Below are positions 27,283 to 39,500 of a stretch of 62,732 nucleotides of DNA, in pieces (position 1 is the stretch's first letter; each line of letters begins with the position of its first letter). The notes beneath the pieces were generated by a model, which was not told the DNA's origin, did not search any database, and worked only from the letters and a program-made list of their open reading frames with translations. This DNA is from Perkinsus olseni (Eukaryota > Perkinsozoa > Perkinsida). The stretch lies in contig JABANN010000142.1 in NCBI GenBank assembly GCA_013115125.1, positions 1-62,732 on the forward strand. The letters run 5' to 3'. The translations under genes and the position numbers were made by a program.

Positions 27283-28134
27283 ATGGAAATGGGTAAAGTC
27301 TGGCCACTTGCTCTCAAGCATGGTACCCGAGAGGTCAAGGTAGCCGTAATAGATTCCGGTATCGATTGGAAGGACCGAGACCTCGCCCCTTTGAAAAGAA
27401 GATTGAAGAGGAAGAGCGGCGGCTACATTGAAGGCGGGTGGAACGTTTACGATGATTCGCCGCATATGACGACTGGACATGACCACGGTGCCGCCGTCTG
27501 CAGAGTCCTGGCCGCCAAAATAAACAACTCGTTCGGTCTGGCTGGGGTTGCCCCTAACGTCGCATTCCCCTGCAGTTCGTCAATGACAACTACTATGCTC
27601 CCCTATCTAAACTAATAGAAGCTATCAACATGGCCATAGACTTAGAGGTAGATGTTGTTGTCATGCCGTTCGGGTATACATACAATTCTTTGGGTGGGAC
27701 TGGGTGGTATATGTTGCGACGAGCTCTCCATTCATTACAAACTAAAAATATCTTGGTCGTGTCTGCCTTGCGCCTATGGTGGGTCAAAAGGTATTTGCGT
27801 CGGCTACCTTCAGTCTTGGAATCAGAGACAATTGAACCATCACACGAACTGGGGTGCCCAGGTTGATTTTGCCGCTTCTGCAACTCATATCTGCGTCGGC
27901 CGTGACGCAGAGGGTAATTGTATGCGTGAAAGTGGTTCGTCCTTAGCGGCGCCGATGGTCGCTGGCATTGCTGCCATTCTATTATCGATGGGTGTCGAGC
28001 CGACGATGGTGAAGAGAATGATGGAAGATTGCGCGGATCCCGTCACTTCTTATAATCGTCAGTCGATTCGCAGCGGTGAAATTAATGCACTGCGGACCGT
28101 TCAGCACGCCATCCGACGGCTTCATTCAAGATGA
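27283..28134 (+). pseudogene. Subtilase (S8 serine protease), frameshifted
   Basis: The N-terminal catalytic part has EVKVAVIDSGIDW (Asp motif) and TGHDHGAAVC (His motif, HGAA instead of the usual HGT), then FGLAGVAPNV. Frame then shifts at about 27570: the expected continuation (PLQFVNDNYYAPL, INMAIDLEVDVVVMPFGY) is in another frame, with no room for an intron. A second disruption near 27775 follows ILVVSA, removing the usual oxyanion-Asn region (AAGN). The C-terminal part then reads cleanly: WGAQVDFAASATHICVG, then ESGSSLAAPMVAGIAAILLS (catalytic Ser) and SIRSGEINALRTVQHAIRRL. All three catalytic residues are recognisable, but at least two frame changes break the protein, so it is a recent pseudogene or contains assembly errors. 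No signal peptide exon was identified upstream. Confidence 0.8.
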
Positions 28135-28845
28135 TGTTCCTCGACTCCTCGCTGTTCTCAAAGCCGATCTACAAAATCCTCAACATATCATTCGCATGCC
28201 TCACCCGAGCTCATATCATTCCACCAGCCCATTGAGGGCTACCTCTCTACTGCTCTGATCTCTGATCGGAATGCCCTAAAGGCGAATCAGCCATTCGGGC
28301 AAGCTTCTATCTCAAAATGGGTTCCATTCGCTGCAAAGCTGTTTTATGCTGCTATCAGATTCTGATTCTGATTAACACTCTCTTAGGTAGAGTTGCGTTT
28401 CTAGTGGACAACGGTACAATTTGGACAACCGCGTAGCGCCTAAGCCTAGCCAGCTGATTGCATCTGGGACTTGCAAATACCTTTCATGCTGAATATCCAA
28501 CTACACTTCAACACTGTTTGTTGATAAAAGAATTCGCAATGTTGCCGACTCTTAAAGAACCGCTGAAAGCTCTCATTTCCGTCTTATATTGTTAAGATGA
28601 GTTGTCTCGGTTCGGTGAGCGCACTGCGATGGACAGTATGAGTGGCTCATTTGAGATACTTGATGTAGCAAGAAAACTTCGTCGTGCAGATAAGACGGCG
28701 TCGGGTAATCCGACTCGATATTGACGTTATATTTAGGAGATGTTTCTCTGTGAAGCTTCCCGTGGCCTCGATGAGGAGGTTGCCTTCAGGACCTGAAGTT
28801 CAGGTACCCTACCCGAGACTGATGCACGCAAGATATTCGAATTGA
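28135..28845. other. Intergenic stretch, no gene seen
   Basis: 711 bp between the subtilase relic (plus) and the 3' end of GEMIN2 (minus), that is, between two convergent 3' ends. No coding or repeat signal. Confidence 0.55.
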
Positions 28846-30365
28846 TCAGCACTGACCGAAGAAACCTCGTATGATGATAACTAATATCAGACTCTTGCAT
28901 TGCACGTTCTCAGTACTCTCCGATGTTGCGAGATGCACACAGCGTCTTTTGAGCGCCTGAAACAACAGCATCGCATCGGCTGCAGATTCTGCCATGACAT
29001 ATACCTGGAGGGAGCTCATAGTGCAGTCCAGCAGGGGCGTATCAAGCGCAGCCAGCAGAGAGAATCCCCAATCCAGCCAGGCCTCCGCTTTGTCGTCGGG
29101 CACATGTCGCTGCGCCTGATACAAAGAGCGAAAGCTTGCAGAGCCAAGCTTGATGCCGCGGAACGTCTTCCAGCCAGCGTCTAAAAAGCTTACTAATATC
29201 TCGATCGCTTCAACGACGGTCGAGGCCGATAGTGAGCTGACGGCTTCCGTCGATGATTCCTGACGAGACAAAACTCTGCTTGCAAGCAACTGAGCGATAT
29301 CGAACGGCGTTCAACCGCGGCGGCCAGCTGTTTTCTCAGGCGACATGCCTAGAAGAATTCCCGACAGGTCCCCCGTAGACGATGGCAGGCAACTCCTACA
29401 GATCAGCCTGCTGATTTCGAGAGCTGTGAGCTTCTTCGGAGAGTGCTCCGCGTGGTTTGTTCTTTCATACTCCTCTCCGCAAAACATTATCCCATGCACA
29501 CCCCCAAAGATGAATATAGCCATTCAGTTTTGCACGGAGAAGTGCTCGAAATCTTACTGAGTCTAAGGCGCTCTCGTCGAATTTCGCAGTCCCTATTATT
29601 TGTCCATCGTCGTTGTCCTCCCGCATCACGGCCAAGTGGCCTCGCAGTGCCTCAAAACATCTGAAATCGACCACTCTTTTGGGCGGAGCGACGCATAGAG
29701 AGGTCGGCATATACTCACTCTAGAACTCCTTGAACCAGCTCAGCTGATTTCAACCTCTCGCCAACCACTTCAAGCGAGCGGTCATCCGGTAACTCTTCCA
29801 CAGCCACCTCGGGTGCAGCCGCGTCTGAAGAACAGTGCTTTTCAACACTACCCAGAGCATCCTTCTAGTCATTGTTTGGTCGATACCGGCTCTCGTAGAG
29901 GAAGAATTCTCACTGAGTTTACGCAGTCGACAGCCCTGGCCCGAGCCATCACACGTTGAGTCCGGTGCCCCACGGAAAGTGGTACGAACGTTCTAGAACT
30001 AACATCAGCCCTTCAGGGAAATGTAGATACATCGCTCCAACCGGGAGACGAGCTATCGGGCACCCGCGCATATTTCCGGTGATCCCACTAGTGGCGTCTC
30101 ACTCACCGTCGGTCCCATCTTCCTTCGCCACTGCCACCACCTTCGGGCCGGACTTAGTCTGTTGCCTCACCAACCTAAGATACTCTTCCGGTGTCGTCGG
30201 GATTGCCGTGAACTCGTTCGTGCGGGTGTCCAATGCACTCTTCCCGTCCTGTGCCGTCGAGTCTTCTACTGCCCTGAGAGGAACATAATCCTCGACGCAA
30301 TATTGCCCCTCCGGACGCTCACCCGAGGCACTTCCCTTCACTCGCCGTGTCACTATCGGAGCCAT
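28846..30365 (-). CDS. GEMIN2: Gemin2 / SIP1, SMN-complex subunit
   Basis: Gemin2 clamps the Sm pentamer during spliceosomal snRNP assembly. First exon 30365-30107: MAPIVTRRVKG, then NEFTAIPTTPEEYLRLVRQQ and a KVVAVA segment, matching the family TPQEYLRRVQ..P.VVVA block. A second exon near 29850-29727 gives SAELVQGVLE, a third (from about 29673) CFEALRGHLAVMRED, and a fourth (about 29520-29325) carries SPEKTAG. The last exon (29289-28846) has VVEAIEILVSFLDAGW, AEAWLDWGFSLLAALDTPLL, ALKRRCVHLA and CKSLILVIIIRGFFGQC, aligning with the human C-terminal helices (RWLYALLACLEKPLL, LARRC, NLLICLVSRYF). The exon 1/2 junction phase is not fully resolved. An alternative upstream in-frame ATG is at 30407. 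It lies 175 bp downstream of the M16 peptidase gene on the same strand. Confidence 0.8.
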
Positions 30366-30539
30366 AACCACTATAGTAGCGCTCGATTCGAGGAGATGGC
30401 ATATCACACGGTGACCACGAGCACACTACGGAGAAGCCGGGGGCCTGGATTCTCCCGAAGGCTGCTAGATCTTTCAACTCAACTCTCACTCCGACGGTGT
30501 ATAGAAACTACCAGCGATCGAGCGTTCACACTGTCTCAA

Positions 30540-33500
30540 TCAGAAGTAACTGTTGCTTTCCACCCAGGTATGCTTATCACGGATGGAGTCAATTTCCTCG
30601 TCAGAAAGCTCATCAGGGAGGGACTCCGCAGAGCCCGTCACCCTGGCCCAGACTCGGGAGCCCGTAGCGAACGCTGTCCGAGCAAAGTCGACCTGGACGT
30701 CAATAAATCGGCCACCATGGCTTAGAGCAGACTCACCATCTTCTGTTTGTCCTGTATTTCGGGATTGGTCTCTATGGTGTTGATCAGCCGAGGGCGGCGG
30801 TCGAAATCGAAGCGTCTCGACGAGATCTCAACCATATGTCGATTGAATTCATCAGCTGGCACAACGATAATTCAACCACGCCCATGAGTTCAAGAACCCG
30901 GGTATGAGACTCACCTTGCTTCTTCGGTGTCTCCTTGAGGTTGTCAACGACAGCTCGAGCGTAGTCGCGATACTCCTCATCGGTGAGCGAAGAGAGCTGA
31001 AAGGGAATGAGCGTATCCAGCTGAGACCTGTGAAAATCGTGAGAAGAATCAGATTTTAAAGATTGTTCTCGACCCATAGCAAAAGTTGCGAATCCCATGA
31101 GTAGCTCTGATATTCATAGGGGCAATCTGTCCTGTGACCACGATGAAAACTGGCTACAAAAGCACCCTCCTGAGCCCAAGCGAAAACTGCGACTCTAGCT
31201 GCCGGCAAGGCAGCAGACCACGGAAGTCATCGACCCCACGTCAGGACGCCAGCTATGTTGACTACTTCCATTGAACTTACCATTTCGGGAATATCGCGAA
31301 CGAACTCCTCGATGCGCTTCTGGACTCCCAGCACGCTAACCTCGGACTGGACCAAAAACAACATACTCACCTCGCGCTCGACGATGCGAAGAGAGGACTG
31401 GACGATGTAACTAAAGTAGACGATAAGGCAGATGGCCAGCATGCCCTAGCGACCGAAGAAAGTTGTGAGAATGGTGGGAGGACGGAGGAGTCGCTACCAA
31501 GAAATCACGAGACGTCATTCTCAGACGGATACTTGTAAGGATTGTGACTTTTCATGAGAAGTCCATATTAGCTTCCTCTGGAGCCGAGCGGGCTGGCAGA
31601 ACACAACAGCGCACTTAAACTTTGACCAATATGTGGTCAGCACATGCGATGCGAATGGTTCGGGACTTTTCTGGTGGATCTATAGTCCCATCAGAAGTGC
31701 ATTCTCGTAAGAAAGCTCTCAACGCCTTGAGCTCGGAGTCACTCACGAGAGTGCCACGACCTCTGCTGATCGTCACAAATGACGAATCACCGCTGTAACC
31801 GTCGGGAACAGAACGATGTTGGAAACGCATGATTTCAGCATACCGCAAGGTCACCTTGCCGAGGTGTGTTCTGCGACCTCAACAGCTTCCTGAGCCCACC
31901 CGCGACAAGATGGTGTACATAGCGCCCTGTAGCCAGGGACAGCTCCAAAAATCTCTCAAAATCGCCACGCAGAGTAGGAACCCTGCGAGAAGGGTAGTTG
32001 CACCCATACGCCAGAAAGAGTCTTGCCCACGGTCTTGTGTGCGGTGAGCGCGGCCGCCAGACTCAACGGGATTTTCTCTCGCGTGAAGACAACGGTACCC
32101 GTAACAAAAGTTCTGCCGCCATCGTCCCTTCTATTTATGAACTTAAATCTAGCATAGATTCATCTCTTTCCCCCAACCTCGTATACATCCAGAACACGCG
32201 TCCCTTCATCGCAATAAAACGCCCATTGGCAATGCATTCTGAACCCGACCCCTCTCCTGTGAGTCCCAGGCTGTGACGACTAGCGCTCTCTGGGTAGCTT
32301 CACGTTCACCCATTGTCGAGGGCCATGATCCGTCTCAATGCGGAAGAGGAGCAATGGCCAATCACGGAGGGTTCTTCTGCAGAACCTCATCGCCGCGGCA
32401 ACTGGTAGATGAAGATCCAACTTCCAGCCTCCGAGATCGAATAGTGAGAAAACCGTTGCAGATCCTCTCTCCGACTCGGGGACGCCGACGCGAACCCCTT
32501 ACAAATTCCCACAAGGGCGCAGGCATGCAACCTTCAAATGGGAAGGGAAAACCGGAGACGATTGGTGGCCGGTCATCAATGAGGGTCTAAATTGATCTTA
32601 CAATTATTCGATAGTAGACGCCAAATGAGCATGAGGGCAACCCACAGAGTGGGGCTGCGGCAAGTCGGCCAGTACTAGTACTGCGGTACCACCACTCGTC
32701 ACATGATATTTGAGAGTCGAGTATCCACCCATTCATAACTGCTGCTGCTCGGCATTTTACTACTGTTACAGCTGACGATCTACTGCATCCAAGCAAGCAG
32801 AAACAGCCGAGCCCATCACGGTGAAACGAAGCACTCAAATCACTAGAGGCTCACTGTAGAAGGATGAGATTCTCACCGACATACAAAATAGATAAATTTG
32901 CTCCCGACAAGCTGCGGAGACTGGGCAGTCATGTGCCATGATTCACACCAAAACTGTGTTGGCCAGCATTAAACGACCTGGAGTCACGCGAAGAGTTTAT
33001 GCGTCCACTTACCCCAGTTGTTGCTTGGTCCTCAACGAATCAAAGAACTTCTGACTGAGTATTTGGGATAAAACATTGCCGCGACAACTCAAAAGTATCT
33101 GAGAATAACAGGCCGAACTAGAACTGCTTTGATACGCCACAGATGTCATCTCCACCCCTCAGTGTGAAGTCGTCGTCACCGTCACATCTCGCCACCAAGA
33201 AATTTCCAATTAAAAAAACGAAAAAATTCCCGATTCCTCGATCCGTTCTGCAATACTCGCAAATCAGATGATCCCGAGCACGGAGTTCTGATTCCCTAAG
33301 GGTATTGAAAAGAATCGGCCATATCCCGCCACGAGATGCGGGCCGCTCTTTCTAGTGAGTCCAGTTGAGACCTACATCATCGGCATCTTCTTGGGGGCTC
33401 ATCGAACCCGGGGATTTCTGCCATCCCAAGTGAAGGCTCATCACAACAGCGCCATTGCGCTCATCCTTGTTTGCGCCTGAGGATGGAAAGCTGGTATGAC

Positions 33501-36500
33501 AGCAGAGAGATATGAACTGCATTCCAAGCCTGGTCTACTCCGATGTCGACCATCTACTCCAATAGTTCACAAGTCTAGCAGCACGGTGACAGCCCCCACT
33601 CGGTGTCACCCACCGAACGACGGCCGATCACCAGTGTGCATTAGCCTAAGGCCATTAGGTTGCTACTTCAATATAGAGCGCTATTTGAGAGCAGGTATTC
33701 ACTCGTAACACTCGAATTCTGACATGGGAGAGCTAATCCTACCTGGACGAGTGATGATGAATTCCTTATGACCATCGACGACAGTTCCATCCTCCACTTG
33801 GCTCAGGTCAGCGATCGCTCTGAAACCAAATATTCACCGAGAAACCTTCCTCACCGTGTAACCTCGCGCGCCCAGAAACTCATACCGTGATCTACACCCA
33901 CCTCCGCGTAATAGGCTGCTTCCCATCTCCAGCGACAGTGAACATGTCCGTGGCTTCCTTCACAATTGCGCGCGCCTCGTCCTCTCGGGTATTGCCCTGA
34001 AATCAAGCGCGAGCCGTAGCACCTCCAAATTCCGTCCGACCAGCAAGGATCACAGGTTGAGTATCATCACAGCTGGCAGATTTCAACACATTCAAACATC
34101 GGCTCAGTCCGGCTTAATCGTGCGTGAATATATCCGATCGGAGCAGTGAATACCCCATTCCTTCAAAACCACATCAGTTGCCTTCTCACCTCGATAAGTC
34201 CTTCAATGACGACACCCTCCGACAGCATCTGCTTGATAACACCATTCACGTCGGCGGTGGTGAACTCCGATGCAATATCGAGAGAAGTGGTAAGACGGTG
34301 GTAAGGACGCTGAGGGGACACAAATAATTTGCCAATGCCCATTACCGCCAAATTCAATCGATTGGAGGGTTCACGCAGGCACACCCATCTGATCAGTCCA
34401 ACGGTCACACTCCACACTGCTACGCTCATGCCCGACGATGAACCCTTCCGATCGAAGAAGATGCGGCTATCATGCGTGTTTGGAAGGCAGTGTTTCCCTC
34501 CATTCGTAAACAGAACGTCAATCATGTGTCCACCATCCTCTAGCTTTGACGCATCGTATACGACGAGATATATGAACGATACCCAAACGATGGGGTTATG
34601 AGTTGATTCGCGAACCTACCGCAGTGAGTGCTCTGATCAACTCTAATGCGTGCTGATAGGGAGGTCGCTGGTTTATGGTATTACGGAATCCTTGCAGGAG
34701 GCGATCTTTCACCTAAGGACCAAAGCAGTCAACCAACCGCTACCCATTCACCGAGTATTCCCACTCAAGCAGTGATGGCTACATGTTTGGCAGTTCTTTC
34801 TCAATGGGCGTCTACCTCGTCTTACCCGTCCAAAGACAGCCTCGTCGATTGGCTTGTCATCTCTGAGCCGATGACAGACTCTGTTCAGCAGCAACTCCAA
34901 CTTATCATCATATCCCGAAACCGATATGCGGAGACCCTCAGGATCGCCAACCAATCGATATCTGAGCACGTTGCGAAAAACCGATCACGTGATCGATTGG
35001 GATACGCTACTGAATTACACTAGTCCAGCACACTCCGCATCATAGGACATCTCATTGAGCTCCTCCGTGCGGCACAAAGCAGCGGCTGCGACCTGCAGTG
35101 CTCGACGTTGAGAATCCAACGCAAAAGGAGCGAAAAGTGCCTAAAATTTGGTACGAAATTTCCACACACGTGCGCACTTTAAGCCTTACAAGGGAGACGT
35201 TGGTCTTGGGGATATGGAAGCGACCATCCTGCTTGAAGAAAACTCTCACGTTAGAGCCACAACCCGGAAGAACGTCCGGTGCCGGCCAGAACTCTTTGGG
35301 GTACTCCTCTGAGAAGGGATGGACTTATGCACACTCTGATAGGCAGACGAAAAATCTATATTCCGCCAAATTGCTCAGCGGCTGAGTGTTCATTGCCGAG
35401 ATGATCACAACAAGTTTTCGTGAGAAAGGACTAACGAACCGGATAGTAAATTCCGGGAATTTAGACAGGTCCAAATCAAGACGAGATGGTGGCCAGAGAT
35501 GGCCCCTGGTAGATGATAGTGGGGAGGGCTCGGGGCCAACCCTATGGAAAGGTCGAATCAGAAGCAACTACAGTCAATCGTACCCGGCCAATCCAGTCCG
35601 GCCACCGACCCAGGCAACGCCTCACTTTCAAGCTTAACATCAAGTCTCTCAGCAATGAAGGGATTCCTCCTCGGTAGAGCCATACCATCCTCTGTAGCCC
35701 GCTGGACAGCAGCTGTGAGGTCTGCAATCAATGAGCATCTTACAATAGTGAAATACGAAGCATCGGGAACGACTGATCCTCAACCTCGTATTCCCGCAGG
35801 GAACCCGGCGGGCAAACGGAAAATGACATCGCGAAAATGAAAAAAAACGCAGAGCTTAGTCGCCCCGAAGTCCGATTGCGACAACGATCATATTGTAACC
35901 AGCCTACCACTTTCCGTAGAGGTCCAGCTCTGGAATATATCCTTCTTAACCTCATCGGAAGCAGTGCCATACGTCGTGCCGTACCTGAAGAGCAATTCTG
36001 AACTCTACACCTTTTTGCAAGAGCGGGGCAATTTTCATGACGATCTTCGACCATGAAAATTCACATTTTCGAATCGAAGCCTGTCTGAAAGATTACAGCA
36101 GCTTACATATCAAGGCGCTAACCTCGCCCAACTTGAAAACATTGTCGGTCAGCGACAAGCAAAAATAGAACCGCCCGATTGCGCTCAGAAGAACGAATCC
36201 GCCGATCGAGTCCGTCGAGGTTGCAGAAGACGGATGAACTCAACTGGCGAGCTACCGGAGCCTCGAATTCCGTGCAGCTACTCAGGAAACGCACCGGATA
36301 CTCACCACTTCTCATGCTGGTCGCAGAAGTCCTCAAATTCACGACCAACGATACGAAGGAACATGCTGAAAAGAGAAAACATGTGACCAACGTGATTGGA
36401 GAGGGCGCCAATGGACGACGATTTACACGCAGTTTTCTCATAGCCACTTCCCTCAGGCTCCCGCATCACGACACACAAATTCACTCCCGGTCACAAATAC

Positions 36501-39500
36501 ACTCGACCGAAGAGTCTAAGACAGTTCATTCCGCGAGTTTTCTTCTCTCGGATGGATTTTCGGACATCTTGAGATATCCAATCCTTGTAAACACAAGCCG
36601 AAGTTTCACCCTCGAGTCTCTCTATGGGTGTGCGAGCCTCCCTATTGAAGCTCTACCCGTCGGAAGCGCAGGTTCAATCCCGAGGCCCTTCATTTACTTT
36701 TTCGAATTTATCATATCCAAGTGTTCCTGAACTTCCTTCTTATCCCAGTGTTCGTCTAATAGCCCTCCACTGAAGACCTGAAATGCCGCGACCGCTGCGC
36801 CACAAAATCACCTTCACATCCTCGGTAACCGAGTAAAGTGTCTCAACTGAAGATCTCATTTGGAGCCTTTCGAATCTTACCATTTCAATCGGGTAGGGCT
36901 GGTGCATCGATATAGCGCTGTGCTGTACCGCCGTAGTCGGGTCCAGCAATGACTGGAACCTGAAGAGGATATGACCGACCCGACCGAGAAGAGTCGAAGA
37001 AGGCGACCGGGTTCATGACGGTCGTCTACTCGGATCGAAGCAAAACAGAAATGAGACACTCGAGCGACTCACACACTTAGACTTAGCAGAGAACGACGGT
37101 CAGGCAAGCCACCCGAAAGATTTGCACTCCTGAAGATAATTTTCCCCCAGCCTACCTGAATTGCATCTCCTCGACCATCCTCATCTCCTTCCACAAAGGT
37201 GGATAACCTTCCGGCCCCTCAGATGCCGCTTGTAACCGACACACTGCCGCATACCTGACCACCATCCAACCATCACTTCAAATCTACACACAAATAACGT
37301 CGCCGATATCTCCATAGTTTCCCTCTCGTCGTTTGCACCGGTGCCTTACCAGGCATCAGGGAACACGATTCAACTTAGGTCAATCGACATATCGTTCATC
37401 CCGAGGCCCCTTCTAACCGCGCTCGAGCTTAAACTTTCAATTTGCCCCGTGTGCTCATCACTTAAACTACGCATTCCTCGCCCAGTGACGATCGTAAAAA
37501 CTAAATCGGCACTGCAGGCGAGCATCGAATCACGCCAAAGTGCCCAATGCGACCTCTCAAGGGACGGGCGAGACTACTATAGAACAGATCCTCCCTCGCC
37601 GGAGGACTCACCGTGCAACGTTGTCGCTGATTTTTCGAATGACGTCCATCGGCATGGCCGCACTCTGGAAGGCCGAATTAGGAATCGCGATACTGATCCT
37701 GAAGAGATGGACAGTTACGATGAATCAAACTTCGCTCCGCCGGGTTACTTGAAAACGGATAGCCCCGCCGTATCATAAACTGCGCCGGCAGATAACCCCG
37801 TCGCGAGCCCTTGTGCTTTCAATGCGGACAACAATGAACCTTCACCTTCATGACCGAAGATGTGCGAAAGATACCTGGGCAGAGGAATCCGAAAATGAGC
37901 GGTATGGGAATCCTGCACGCATGCGCAAATCTCTTCGCTCACCTCGCCGGCTTGGTCTCCCACAGTGGAGATTGCGTCGGCATGAAAAAGGCGAAATCAA
38001 CTTGGCGAATCTCCTTGATAGGAACCACAAAAGAAACTAGGCCTGAGCGGGAAGGAGGGTATCTCAGCTTCACTCATGCAAGATGCAAAATAAGTTGGAG
38101 GCGCACCCACTCTCACCTCTCGCAGATGCCGCGACGTGATCCACATGCGTTATTCCGTTCGGCAAAGTCCTCTCAATCTCCTTCAAGAAAGAGGCATCGC
38201 CAAACTGCGCGTCGACGGGGATATACACGTCCTTGTTCTCCACGGGCGAAAATTTCTGAAATGCCGGACGTGCGGCACAGGTCTCATCCCACCCATTCTG
38301 GATACCTCCAGAACAGATTCCTGCAACTCATCGAGAGACTCAGTTCCAATGACGGCCAACTTCATGATGTTAGATGAGTACCTGAGATTGCGGGTGGTCA
38401 CGTCGACAAGACAAGACAATTGACAGCACCGCACGGCCGTTCGTACGCCATACTGCATGATGACAATGAGCTCTGGACGTGCGACTTCCTATACCCCTTT
38501 CCACTACCGGAAGGAATCGCAGTGCACTACAGGAGTGTGTTAGGACAGTGGCATCCTTGCCCAAGTACGAACAGCTGCCGCTGAAGCTCTGCCAGAAGCT
38601 TAGTAGTTTAGCTTCATAAACGGCTATCCCTCCATAACGAATAGAGAAATTTTCCCCACGACATATAGCGATCGATCATCTACGTCAACACAAGACTGGG
38701 AGAGCCGCAGTCGCTCCTAGCTGTCCTCCGACAATTCAATGGTGAAATGGATGACACTGGTATTCAAGGGCCAATTTCGTCCCGCGAGGCATCGAGTTCC
38801 GCCGACTCAGTAACATGCCAACCCAACGGTATTGCAGCTCATGATATAGAGCAACTGGTTCCAGACTGTCTGGATCAGACAAGGTGTCTGACATACCCGT
38901 CCCACTGAGTCGACCGAACGAGCAGAACCTCAATAGCCTCCACTATATCGCGCTTCTGGCCTACAAATATGATGCTATTCATCTCTCTCACTCGAGAGAT
39001 AATTACGTACAACTGAGACTTGAGCCAGAGCTTGTACGTAGCGTCGTGTACAGATATCTGAGTAGCTACCATCCCTAAGGTGTCGCCCATGATCTGATGG
39101 ATGGTAGAAGCTACGTAGTGTCTTATGGGATATTGTTCCCTTCTCACTAACATATTCCTCTGCAGTCGTTCGGGAATCGTGATAATTTAGGTTCACCTTG
39201 ATCGGGCAGGACAAAGATAGATGGATGTAGAGAAATCGGAGCGTCGCTGGTTCGTATATGATTGACAATTATATACGAACCAGCTGGCCAATCGCACACC
39301 CTGTTGAAGCGTAGAGATCGCTTCTACCTCATTCATATCAAGGTAGTACTTGAGAGACGAAGATGAACGATTTTGTTAACTCGTAGTTGAACCCAGCCTC
39401 GGCAAGCAAATTCCTGCTCTGTAGCAGAAATAAGCCGAGCCCACACTGTTGCCTAAGGCCTTGGCGTCCTTGGAAGCTTTGTCCAGTCTCAGCAGCTCGA

